From contig OZ025781.1 in the NCBI GenBank assembly GCA_964019425.1, positions 1-64,000 of the forward strand: a DNA stretch of 64,000 nt, read 5' to 3'. This stretch comes from Flectonema sp. DT1601 (taxonomy: Eukaryota > Euglenozoa > Diplonemea > Diplonemida > Diplonemidae). Below are positions 27,601 to 35,044 of this stretch, piece by piece. Under the pieces are notes generated by a model. It searched no databases, was not told where the DNA came from, and was given only the letters and a program-made list of their open reading frames with translations. Position 1 is the stretch's first letter; each line of letters opens with the position of its first letter. The position numbers and the translations under genes were made by a program.

Positions 27601-28593
27601 TGACGTCTTCCACTTTCGTCTCCGTTTTCCTTTGAAAAGGAGACGTCGACGAATGAATTTAGCCGCCACTTCATGCAGTATGTTGTTAAAGAGCTTGGCA
27701 TTCGCAGTTGCATCATCGGAGAGTCTTGATTTTCTAATTCTCTTTTCGAGCATGGTCCCAAAGCAGTTCCAGTCCGTAGACTTGAAGTCCCATACAACGC
27801 GTTTCTTCGAACCTATCGTGGCCCGTGCAAGTTGGCACATGGGATCCAGTACGGTGTAGAGAGGTCGATGATCTGACCCATGTTTATTATCTTCTTCAAT
27901 TGCACTAAATTCTTCAAGAACCATCGAGTTTGAAAAGAATACTACATCTGGCGAGGTACCACCCCCCGGGACGTCAGGAAAAGGCCTTGTGATTGACCCC
28001 ATCTTGTTAGCAACCAGTAGATCATTTTGAGCTGCCCATTCATGTAAAGTTGAACCTGCTCTCGTCGATTTAAGTGACCACACCGGATGATGGGCATTAA
28101 AGTCACCCGCGACGATTGCTTTCGTTGAGACTGGAAGATCTGACTCTCTGATCATGCATCCCGGGGGAGCATAAACATTGATGATGTCAATCTTTCCACC
28201 TATGTTGACCTTCACGACCTCGACATCATTTAAGTGTGGCGGAAGCTCCATGTTCAAACGCTGCTGAGTGTGGCATTTTTTCACCATAGAAATAACCCCT
28301 CCACCTCGTGTTGCCCTATCATTCCGATAGGTGAAATAGTCCGTGTGCGAAATTACATCATTCGTCCAAGTCTCCTGTAGGCACAGTACGTCAGGCGCAT
28401 AGGCATTTAGCAGCTTGTGAATATAAGCGCCTTTGTTCCCCATCGATCGACAGTTCCAGCTCAGTAGAGATATGAGAGAGTTGTCAGGGCCAGGGTTGCG
28501 TTCGACGTCGCCTGCCTTTAGCAGCAGTTCACGAGCCGTATCCTTTTCCACAAGTGAGTTGGTCGGATTGAGTTCATCCTCATCGTCATCTAG
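24682..28593 (-). CDS. LINE ORF2: 2A peptide, endonuclease, RT, RNase H, zinc finger
   Basis: In frame with ORF1 after a single UGA; no ATG stands at its beginning (the first start-like codon is GTG at 28551). Counting from 28551: 2A motif GDVERNPGP at about residues 14-22; APE endonuclease from LLSWNCRSM (about 28) with LQETW, GDFNAHHPVW and SDHRPL; RT at about 430-720 with FDFTAAFD (near 550), GVPQGSILGP and YADD (near 642); RNase H from NCDGSYS (near 997) through TEQHAL, FTDSKSLL and IPSHIG; C-terminal CPFCGEP...H....C finger near 1207. Such an enzyme nicks target DNA and primes reverse transcription there. Length, about 1,289 residues, fits I/ingi-type ORF2. All catalytic motifs look intact. 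Confidence 0.9.
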   Translation of the reverse strand, partial: LDDDEDELNPTNSLVEKDTARELLLKAGDVERNPGPDNSLISLLSWNCRSMGNKGAYIHKLLNAYAPDVLCLQETWTNDVISHTDYFTYRNDRATRGGGVISMVKKCHTQQRLNMELPPHLNDVEVVKVNIGGKIDIINVYAPPGCMIRESDLPVSTKAIVAGDFNAHHPVWSLKSTRAGSTLHEWAAQNDLLVANKMGSITRPFPDVPGGGTSPDVVFFSNSMVLEEFSAIEEDNKHGSDHRPLYTVLDPMCQLARATIGSKKRVVWDFKSTDWNCFGTMLEKRIRKSRLSDDATANAKLFNNILHEVAAKFIRRRLLFKGKRRRKWKTSTPDSTKSKGVHLRDQLDKGNNFAFAFKKIKELQQDAGKDISVNNISDCDLPSAFLDLFVSKSEILSLEAPALSEGDNEIDICCDFTMAEIKAAIKNLKTRKAAGPDGVHNEMIKNFTPATVEYLLRIINTSWKTSKVPYQWKQGLIKPMFKAGKPRNELKSFRPITLTSVVGKLAERLVYDRLMHWLTKHSSLSPLQAGFRKGRNTCEQITVLVDAIVRSHMEEKRSVFLSFDFTAAFDRINHKILILKLVKMGVPNVIIRWITDFLTNRKVRVEANGHFSEFRTLAKGVPQGSILGPLLYLIYVDDLCKILELEKETTTSALYADDTACVVSGSNMEEALSNAQLVLDKVDQWCFENDMALSVSKTCALKMNVRSKGIVLNDTCNRELLFSRSVEERMLKLDYGDIEKHINLKSPRPMLQSGETILEIGGIPIKTHEELDNLMLQYVVREDSIMVVRAIFKTAFLLPIVDSVKYLGVHIDDRLTFHKQVGKIHEELKRGISLLQCLQPYELDYKTLNMVKNLYVTARISYALDSFGWLISSSVDSIDFELRKVARLVTGCSKCTPRELLLWESDMYPFKRQIEKQTKIAYYRYKAMTWIPNTNRLASTQSYWAGLIPGTDSQRESQCLVQPDSMEPWISPTNLRISNSCGFPKSANPAVDKEKFMSYIGTLPPVDMVINCDGSYSASGAAGAAHIAKSRSGLRSAYASRLYQADCSYRTEQHALKNAARHLKTVFSKDRSMKSVRIFTDSKSLLDELLGGRCRQKNTESLKILEYLRMCEMKVHLQFIPSHIGIEFHDEVDALAKEAAHNKNIRPVLVKGTYFSRSSHVKRCIKKDLLNVSGYTCYKHLIRGRSVKYPPGMERADEIRIANFRTGCHPLIQNWRKTIDCPFCGEPSSQVHLLQGCQSPKLDSARFKILGFSTLTGKWDRDRELIIANEIPNLEALFTLAWLPSLALIIRWMEQTSNLRLWK
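28486..28533 (-). other. 2A ribosome-skipping motif at the ORF2 N-terminus
   Basis: ELLLKAGDVERNPGP matches the 2A consensus D(V/I)ExNPG/P with the usual LL..AG lead. Skipping between Gly and the final Pro (codon 28486-28488) would free the endonuclease domain, whose LLSWNCRSM begins 6 residues later. 2A at this position is known in T. cruzi L1Tc and in some animal non-LTR elements. Confidence 0.85.
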
Positions 28594-28596
28594 TCA
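28591..28596 (-). promoter_or_regulatory. Leaky-stop context UGA-CUA-G between ORF1 and ORF2
   Basis: ORF1 ends AAC-TGA-CTA-G and the same frame continues open through ORF2. UGA followed by CUA is the classic readthrough context of alphaviruses and several cellular genes. With no ATG at the start of ORF2, readthrough is the simplest route to the enzyme. This is sequence-based inference. Confidence 0.65.
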
Positions 28597-30246
28597 GTTG
28601 AGATCAAAGTCCGAATCGTTACTTTCCATTTCTACGTCACGGTTTTTATCACTATCCTGCTTAGCAGCAGATTCGGTGGGCGGTGTTGTCGCTTGTGCTG
28701 TTGCTGGTGCTGGCGTTGGTGCTGATGGTGCTGGCGCTGGTGTTGGTGCTGATGTCGGCTGCTGAGTTGGTTGTTGTGGTTGAGGAGTTGTTTTTTGTCT
28801 CTTCAGGGTTCCCGTTAGTTTTTGAGCCGCGTCGCCTGGGATGTAGGTTGGGCCTAGCGGTTTTCTGTCAGTTCGTTTAACTTCTTTGTTTATCACAAGG
28901 TATTCATTAGTACCTATGCTTACGAAGTTGGGCGGTTGAGATTTCGCAATTGCAACAATAGTAGTACTCCCTCCTTTATGGAAAGAAGCAACAACTGTGT
29001 GTTCCCAGTTGTGTGAGGACTTCAAGAAGTCGCTGATCTGCGCTGTCGAGTACTTACGAATCGCCATCGAATTTATAACAAACCTGTCGCCCGAGGGCAG
29101 TGCAGGCTTGATTGCCGCGTTGAGCTTGATGCTGACTCTGATATTACAGTCAGGGTGGACTCGGAGTCCAAAACAGCTCTTGAACCTGCACATGTAGAAC
29201 TTTCCTTTGTATTCATCAAGTGCAGAAGTCTTGGACTTCGCTGCCAGGAAGCCAAGGTCGTTTTTGAATTGCAAAGTCGGCCAAACGTCACTTCCGTTCG
29301 ACCAACTCGGGTTTCTGATAAAGACATTCTTGGGTTTGTCAGTTTCAGGTTCGCTGTTGTTGTATTCCAGAACCTCGTGTACTTGGTTTCTGGGGACTCT
29401 GAAAGCCATCGAGGTGTGGGACTCGTTCTTCCTGTAGCTAAAGGGGTCCGCCTTTATCTTCAATTTCTTTAGAATATCGGTCGTTTTGACGGTCAATTCT
29501 TTCTCAGCTGATTTTCCCCAGTCTTGGATGAATAGAACTGGGTTGGGAGTTGGAATCTGGTGGCTAGTTGCTGCTTTAGAAAAGTCGTCACCAAATACGT
29601 GCGTGTAAAATACGCGCCTGATCTCGCAGACGCCACCCTTTTTTATCACCGGTAATGCTACTGGAACGGTGCTCTTTGTGAGCGGGATTTTGCTGATAGC
29701 AGCCCAACGGCCGCTCTTCTTTGTTTGGCGGAGTGCTTCTAAGTCTAGCTTCGAACGAACTAAAACAAGACCAGAGGTAAGGTTGTTTGTAGCATTAGCT
29801 GCTACGTCGTAACTGATGGTGGCCACAGCGCCTGCCCATGCACCGTGAATGTGCCACTCCGGGTAGCTTGCTTTTGCTTTTCCCTTCGTGGTTTGATTGT
29901 CCTTCATTGCTGTCGGTATCGGCAATGAGAACGGCTTCGTACTCGTTTGTTGATTAGAAGCTGTAGATGCTCCTGTAGTTGGTTGGTTGACACCTGTGGT
30001 TGAGGGTGTCGTCGCTTCTGCTGCCGTCGTCGCGGTCGCTTCCGTCCCACCACTCCCATCGAGTGTGTCCGGTGTCCTCCTCTTCATCTCCGGGTTCCCA
30101 CCTTCTGACCCAGCTACGAATTGAACGATCTCCATTAGGAGATTTGCCACCCTTCTTTCCTTCTCTTGCTCCGGGATCCCGTCTTCTCCCACTATCTTCA
30201 GGAGGTTTATTGCCTCCGATACCAACCTCCTCAGGTTGTCTCTCAT
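28594..30246 (-). CDS. LINE ORF1 protein
   Basis: The chosen start is the ATG at 30246 (MRDNLRRLVSEAINLL), giving 550 residues; an upstream in-frame extension has only non-ATG starts. The N-terminus is helical, residues about 60-125 are Thr/Ser/Gly-rich, the middle (about 130-460) looks globular with many basic and aromatic residues, and the tail is a Pro/Ala/Gln/Thr-rich linker ending in an acidic DSDFDLN stretch. No zinc knuckle or RRM was recognised. By analogy with LINE ORF1 it may bind element RNA. Readthrough of its stop would link it to ORF2. Confidence 0.75.
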   Translation of the reverse strand: MRDNLRRLVSEAINLLKIVGEDGIPEQEKERRVANLLMEIVQFVAGSEGGNPEMKRRTPDTLDGSGGTEATATTAAEATTPSTTGVNQPTTGASTASNQQTSTKPFSLPIPTAMKDNQTTKGKAKASYPEWHIHGAWAGAVATISYDVAANATNNLTSGLVLVRSKLDLEALRQTKKSGRWAAISKIPLTKSTVPVALPVIKKGGVCEIRRVFYTHVFGDDFSKAATSHQIPTPNPVLFIQDWGKSAEKELTVKTTDILKKLKIKADPFSYRKNESHTSMAFRVPRNQVHEVLEYNNSEPETDKPKNVFIRNPSWSNGSDVWPTLQFKNDLGFLAAKSKTSALDEYKGKFYMCRFKSCFGLRVHPDCNIRVSIKLNAAIKPALPSGDRFVINSMAIRKYSTAQISDFLKSSHNWEHTVVASFHKGGSTTIVAIAKSQPPNFVSIGTNEYLVINKEVKRTDRKPLGPTYIPGDAAQKLTGTLKRQKTTPQPQQPTQQPTSAPTPAPAPSAPTPAPATAQATTPPTESAAKQDSDKNRDVEMESNDSDFDLN

Positions 30247-30308
30247 AATTGCTTTTTCCTGTGAAACGTACCCACTGATTCTTACCAATATTAGGTTGCG
30301 AAATCAAT

Positions 30309-30420
30309 AAAGTACAGAAAGTACAGAAAGTACAGAAGTACAGAAGTACAGAAGTACAGAAGTACAAAGTACAGAAAGTACAGAAGTACAGAAGTACAGA
30401 AGTACAGAAGTACAGAAGAA
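30309..30420. repeat. GTACAGAA-type microsatellite in the LINE 5' region
   Basis: About 13 units of GTACAGAA/GTACAGAAA. It lies 60-170 bp upstream of ORF1 on the minus strand; whether it belongs to the LINE or to the insertion site is not clear. Confidence 0.8.
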
Positions 30421-30481
30421 CACCTTTTCGAAAACTTATTTATAAATAAAAATTGCAGAAAAGTAATAATAATAAAAAGTT

Positions 30482-30557
30482 GCGATATCCCAGGGGTAGT
30501 GGTATAACCCTCGCCCTGGGGCTGGGGTGATCGCTGGTTCGACCCCCTGCCACTGCA
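30482..30557 (+). other. tRNA-like sequence
   Basis: GGGGTAGTGGTATAA (A-box region) and GGTTCGACCCCC (B box) with 38 nt between. The CCTCGCCCTGGGGC anticodon arm is irregular. It is probably a SINE head or tRNA pseudogene; it stands just beyond the LINE 5' end in opposite orientation. Confidence 0.5.
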
Positions 30558-30628
30558 ATAACCCATCGCGCCCGTACACGCAATTAGTTCAAATCCTGCG
30601 CCCGAAGGGCGTCCAGGGTAGGCACCTG

Positions 30629-31006
30629 GAGACTCCCTACGTTAAGGGGAGGGAAGGGAAAATGGAAGGATTTCCATAAAGAGGCTACAGGGCTGCACAG
30701 CCGAGTGGATACCTTAAATCTCTTCGGTAGCCGTGGCAAGGGTTCAATTCCCAGGCACATTTTTTGTGTTTTTCAACCAGAAAAATTAGTAAGAAGAAAG
30801 TAGCAAGGAAAAGGGTACAAAATTGGACTTAACTTAACGCGAGCGAAGCAAGCGTAAAGTTAAGTTCAAATTTGTACCCTGGACGGGTACCTAGCCAGGG
30901 AATAAAAACAGACGTGACTTGGTTGTAAAAATAAGGTTTGTTCAGAAAGATTTAAAAAAAAAAAATTGTGTGCGAGCAACGCGAGCCTGGAAGGGGTATC
31001 TCTAGT
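30629..31006 (+). repeat. SINE-like module S, copy 2
   Basis: Near-identical to 1-419 apart from an A-rich stretch missing here. It keeps the tRNA-Leu-like head (about 30690-30756), the 13-bp hairpin around GCGAGCG and the GTACCC/GGGTAC stem, and again runs into TTTGCGGG units. Confidence 0.6.
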
Positions 31007-31025
31007 GCGGGTTTGCGGGTTTGCA
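31007..31025 (+). repeat. Short TTTGCGGG array, left of E5
   Basis: Two units and a variant (TTTGCA) between module S and the E5 terminus. Confidence 0.85.
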
Positions 31026-31666
31026 GGGAACCGCGCGGCATTTATTTAAGTTAATTGTACTTTTTGGAAAGGGAAATAAAAAGAAACGAAGCTAAGAATT
31101 TTTAAGGCAAGAATAAATAATGCATCATAATTGTATCCGAACTGAGAGAGAAAAAAGGAGTTACGCCACAAGACTAACAGACAAAGAATTCCATACATTC
31201 ACAACGGGGTAGGGGGGCACCTGGTCCACACCTTGTGGAGAGGCCCGGTCGCGCACCGTCACAGGGGGTGGGCTTTCAAAACTTTAATGTAAAAGTCTGA
31301 AAAACCCTGTGATAAAGCTAAAAGAATGATATTGTGAGGAAAAATAAATCTTAAAAGTAATCTGATTTCTTTTCTGGACTTGAAAAGCCTAAGAAAGCTG
31401 TTTTAACAGGAACAGCTTGAATGCACTCGGAATCACAAAAATAGTCTAGGGGAAGTCCCTTTTGAAGAAAGACTGCTTGTCTAACGATCAGTCGGTGCAG
31501 CAAACTTATTGTCAATGAGCGGACCCTTTGGAAAACAGAAAAAACAATTGAAGTTGAGAACTCGAACTTCTTTTGACACCAGCGATAAATAATGAAATGA
31601 AAACAAGAGAAAATGATATTAGATAAATTAAACACTGCCATTTGCAAGGTTCCCAAGTGATAAGGG
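31026..31666 (-). mobile_element. E5: solo terminal repeat of a VIPER-like family
   Basis: Begins GGGAACCGCGCGGCATTT like A1 of E1 and E2, has a G-rich tract at 31264-31272, and ends TTCCC, 9 nt, GGG like the B repeats, with TTTGCGGG units on both sides. No coding sequence lies inside. An A-linker-B unit alone is what recombination between B1 and B2 would leave, comparable to a solo LTR. Its A and B sequences differ from those of E1-E3, so it marks a further family. Confidence 0.7.
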
Positions 31667-31682
31667 TTTGCGGGTTTGCGGG
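31667..31682 (+). repeat. Short TTTGCGGG array, right of E5
   Basis: Two perfect units, in phase and orientation with the other arrays. Confidence 0.85.
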
Positions 31683-31892
31683 ACTATAAAATAACTTTCG
31701 TTTGATGTATTTTACAAATAAGTTGCAAATACTTTCCGTCCCGATATCGAGAAAAGGGGAAAAAAAGGAAATGGCTTTAACTGAAACTAACACGGAAATT
31801 GCGAAACATATAACTATTTTATTGTTTTCCCGTCCAAACAATATTTTTCAGTACCTTACCAATACTTCAAACAAAAATACAAAAAATAAGAA
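31683..31892. other. Intergenic, 3' of the LRR gene
   Basis: AT-rich sequence between the TTTGCGGG units and the LRR stop codon. No gene seen. Confidence 0.6.
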
Positions 31893-34097
31893 TCAATTCA
31901 ACACTTTACATTTAACAGACTGTTCAAAGAGAGCTCTATTATTTTGAGGCAGCTGAACAGTTTTCAGGGCGCTGCATTTATTGAGGAAGTGCTCACCAAT
32001 TTTCTTCACATCACTAAGACCTGAAAGGTCAAGAGAAGTGATTTCTGAACATGCAAACAAAAAACTATTTCCAATACTGGTGACACTACTAAGACCTGAA
32101 AGGTCAAGAGAAGTGATTTTTAAAAACTCAGACAAGAAATCATTTCCAATACTGGTGACACTACTAAGACCTGAAAGGTCAAGAGAAGTGATTTCTGGAC
32201 AATTAAACAAAAAAAAATCTCCAATGCTGGTGACACTACCAAGACCTGAAAGGTCAAGAGAAGTGATTTCTGGACAATTAAACAAAAAAAAATCTCCAAT
32301 GCTGGTGACACTACTAAGACCTGAAAGGTCAAGAGAAGTGATTTTTAAAAACTCAGACAAGAAATAATGTCCAATACTGGTGACACGACTAAGAGCTGAA
32401 AGGTCAAGAGAAGTGATTTTTAAAAACTCAGACAAGAAATCATTTCCAATACTGGTGACACTACTAAGACCTGAAAGGTCAAGAGAAGTGATTTCTGAAC
32501 ATGCAAACAAAAAACTATTTCCAATACTGGTGACACTACTAAGACCTGAAAGGTCAAGAGAAGTGATTTCTGAACATGCAAACAAAAAACTATTTCCAAT
32601 ACTGGTGACACTACTAAGACCTGAAAGGTCAAGAGAAGTGATTTCTGAACATGCAAACAAAAAACTATTTCCAATACTGGTGACACTACTAAGACCTGAA
32701 AGGTCAAGAGAAGTGATTTTTAAAAACTCAGACAAGAAATCATTTCCAATACTGGTGACACTACTAAGACCTGAAAGGTCAAGAGAAGTGATTTCTGAAC
32801 ATGCAAACAAAAAACTATTTCCAATACTGGTGACACTACTAAGACCTGAAAGGTCAAGAGAAGTGATTTTTAAAAACTCAGACAAGAAATCATTTCCAAT
32901 ACTGGTGACACTACTAAGACCTGAAAGGTCAAGAGAAGTGATTTCTGGACAATTAAACAAAAAAAAATCTCCAATGCTGGTGACACTACTAAGACCGGAA
33001 AGGTCAAGAGAAGTGATTTTTAAAAACTCAGACAAGAAAAAATTTCCAATACTGGTGACACTACTAAGACCGGAAAGGTCAAGAGAAGTGATTTCTGAAC
33101 ATTTAAACAAAAAACTATTTCCAATACTGGTGACACTACTAAGACCGGAAAGGTCAAGAGAAGTGATTTTTAAAAACTCAGACAAGAAATAATTTCCAAT
33201 ACTGGTGACACTACTAAGACCTGAAAGGTCAAGAGAAGTGATTTCTGAACACTCACACAAAAAACCATGTCCAATACTGGTGACACTACTAAGACCGGAA
33301 AGGTCAAGAGAAGTGATTTCTGAACAATTATACAAAAAAAAATCTCCAATACTGGTGACACTACTAAGACCGGAAAGGTCAAGAGAAGTGATTTTTAAAA
33401 ACTCAGACAAGAAAAAATTTCCAATACTGGTGACACTACTAAGACCGGAAAGGTCAAGAGAAGTGATTTTTAAAAACTCAGACAAGAAATAATTTCCAAT
33501 ACTGGTGACACTACTAAGACCGGAAAGGTCAAGAGAAGTGATTTCTGAACAATTATACAAAAAAGAATCTCCAATACTGGTGACACTACTAAGACCTGAA
33601 AGGTCAAGAGAAGTGATTTTTGAACAATTACGCAAGAAGTCATCTCCAATAGCAGTAACCTGTGAGGTGACCGTGCTATTGCAATTTGAATGGCGGAAGG
33701 AAATCCGTTTGGCATCTGAAGGAAGCAACCCCTTGTCAATAGTGAGGCAACCATCCACCGAGAATGTGGGAGTGTCCAGACATAAATCCTCCGTAATGTG
33801 GTCTCTGATCCAAAGAAGCAGCTTCTCCCTTTTACTATCGTCAACAAACCAGCATTTACCGAAGATCCGAACCAGCTTCTCCCATATTTCCAACTCGCTG
33901 TTTGCACCCACTCCATGATCTGCTAGCCGATCACTGTCGCAAAGGGCATCACCAGCGAACGACAGTTCAACTTCCTCCAGATCGACATCCCACTCGCCAG
34001 CCGCTGCCGTCAACACGTCGCTCACAACAGAATCAGCACCAACTGTGACTGACACCGCAGGGAATCCTAAATCCGGACACGTCACGAAAACTTGCAT
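31893..34097 (-). CDS. Ubiquitin-like plus leucine-rich-repeat protein
   Basis: 734 residues, single exon. Residues 1-75 (MQVFVTCPDLG... to LEIWE) look like a ubiquitin-like beta-grasp fold with the usual hydrophobic spacing and ADHGV near the end. A linker domain follows (about 75-150). Then come 23 repeats of 25 residues of the BspA/LRR_5 type, pattern SLDLSGLSSVTSIGxxFL. Two repeat classes are mixed: one ending SEFLKIT, one with Cys ending C(S/P)EIT. DNA units of 75 bp are almost identical, so copy number is probably unstable. No signal peptide or membrane segment is visible, suggesting a cytosolic protein. Repeats of this kind usually bind other proteins. The exact role is unknown. Confidence 0.85.
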   Translation of the reverse strand: MQVFVTCPDLGFPAVSVTVGADSVVSDVLTAAAGEWDVDLEEVELSFAGDALCDSDRLADHGVGANSELEIWEKLVRIFGKCWFVDDSKREKLLLWIRDHITEDLCLDTPTFSVDGCLTIDKGLLPSDAKRISFRHSNCNSTVTSQVTAIGDDFLRNCSKITSLDLSGLSSVTSIGDSFLYNCSEITSLDLSGLSSVTSIGNYFLSEFLKITSLDLSGLSSVTSIGNFFLSEFLKITSLDLSGLSSVTSIGDFFLYNCSEITSLDLSGLSSVTSIGHGFLCECSEITSLDLSGLSSVTSIGNYFLSEFLKITSLDLSGLSSVTSIGNSFLFKCSEITSLDLSGLSSVTSIGNFFLSEFLKITSLDLSGLSSVTSIGDFFLFNCPEITSLDLSGLSSVTSIGNDFLSEFLKITSLDLSGLSSVTSIGNSFLFACSEITSLDLSGLSSVTSIGNDFLSEFLKITSLDLSGLSSVTSIGNSFLFACSEITSLDLSGLSSVTSIGNSFLFACSEITSLDLSGLSSVTSIGNSFLFACSEITSLDLSGLSSVTSIGNDFLSEFLKITSLDLSALSRVTSIGHYFLSEFLKITSLDLSGLSSVTSIGDFFLFNCPEITSLDLSGLGSVTSIGDFFLFNCPEITSLDLSGLSSVTSIGNDFLSEFLKITSLDLSGLSSVTSIGNSFLFACSEITSLDLSGLSDVKKIGEHFLNKCSALKTVQLPQNNRALFEQSVKCKVLN

Positions 34098-34178
34098 TGT
34101 TGTTTTTTTTGCTTTTTTTTTTAGTAATCTACTGAAAGAAAAAAAGATGTACTAATCTTGCTGAAGTGCCCCAAACGG

Positions 34179-34245
34179 TAAAGTAATAAGGAAAAACTGA
34201 AAAGCAGCTTCCATTCCTGAACAGTGCAACATATTCTGTGGTTGT
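34179..34245. repeat. Direct repeat, left copy (pair with 35791-35856)
   Basis: About 66 bp (TAAAGTAATAAGG to CTGTGGTTGT) almost identical to 35791-35856. The pair brackets 1.5 kb of LINE, tRNA-like and E2-type fragments. Confidence 0.85.
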
Positions 34246-34294
34246 AATTTCCTATAAAATACTATTACTGCTCTACCCTGTTTGTAAACAATAC

Positions 34295-34387
34295 AGTATA
34301 AAAGACAAACATAGAAGTGAAAAGAACAAAAACAAAGAGTCTGGAAGCACAGACGAGTGTAACCAAAAAAAAAAAAAAAAAAAAAAA
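34295..34387 (+). mobile_element. 5'-truncated LINE 3' tail
   Basis: Matches the last 70 bp or so of the LINE at 24186-30425 (AAAAGAACAAAAACAAAGAGT block and GAGTGTAACC) followed by 23 A. It shows that this LINE family has moved more than once. Confidence 0.75.
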
Positions 34388-34389
34388 CA

Positions 34390-34437
34390 GAAGCAGGACA
34401 CTCGCCTTACACGTGAGGGATCCTCGGTTACGTGTGC
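34390..34437 (+). other. Partial tRNA-Val(UAC)-like sequence
   Basis: CTCGCCTTACACGTGAG looks like a Val anticodon arm (TAC), followed by a B-box-like GGTTACG. The 5' half is missing; the poly(A) tail of the LINE fragment abuts it. Confidence 0.4.
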
Positions 34438-35044
34438 AGAAGGAGTTCAACAGCCCGAAGGAAAGAAGCATTGGAGGTGGAGACCCTAGGGTAGCTGCCC
34501 AAGAAGCTGCTATTAAAAGAAGTGTTGGTATGCAGTTCCCCAATTCACATTTATATTAGACAGGTATGCAAGTTTGCACCGAGTTCGCAGCAGGTACTTC
34601 AAGGTAGTGGAGGGAAGCTTCGATAACTTGCACTTAAAGGCAGTGGAGCGAAACTTCGACATCTTGCGGGTAGCTGCCCGAAGAAGCTGCTGTTGAAAGA
34701 AGCGTTGGTGATGAATAAAAGAAGGCAAAAGTTCCCTGTTTCTTGTACCAGAATGGTGACAACCCCTCAATCCCAGGTTCATTGTCATGGTGCGAGAAGA
34801 CGAAGCCGCCATCACTGAGGTGACTAATCACATCAGCCACAACGTCGTTCAAAACACTATCGTTCGTATCCCCCAAGGTATTTGATAAAAATCTTCTGAA
34901 GGCAAACTCGTTCCATTAGGGGGCAGTTTAGATATCATCCCTGAGAATCCCTTACTGATGTGACGGTACACTCCGCCCCCGAAATGCGAAATTTTCGGAA
35001 TTGGCATACCCCATGCCTTCTGGCAGCAGAGTTTCTGCACCGAC
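34438..35044. other. Unrecognised remnants with internal repeats
   Basis: A 42-bp direct repeat (34491-34532 and 34670-34713, GTAGCTGCCC to GTTGGT) and a partial 38-bp tandem (about 34600-34670) are visible. Short minus-strand frames (for example SVLNDVVADVISHL near 34820 and GGGVYRHISKGF near 34970) look like pieces of a protein-coding sequence I do not recognise. No intact gene can be supported. Confidence 0.4.

Larger units (their letters stand above)
24186..30425 (-). mobile_element. LINE (ingi/L1Tc/I-like), apparently full length
   Basis: Minus strand order: 5' region with (TTCTGTAC)n-type microsatellite (30309-30420), ORF1, ORF2, a 3' UTR of about 470 bp and a 22-nt poly(A) tail (24186-24207). 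ORF2 encodes a 2A motif, APE-type endonuclease, RT, RNase H and a CCHC-type finger, the plan known from trypanosome L1Tc/ingi elements. No internal stop interrupts either ORF. The 5' boundary is estimated. A 3' tail copy of the same family lies at 34295-34387. Confidence 0.85.

Noticed and set aside
31351-31841. Minus-strand frames inside and beside E5
   Set aside because: They are within the solo repeat and flank, have low-complexity composition and no motif.
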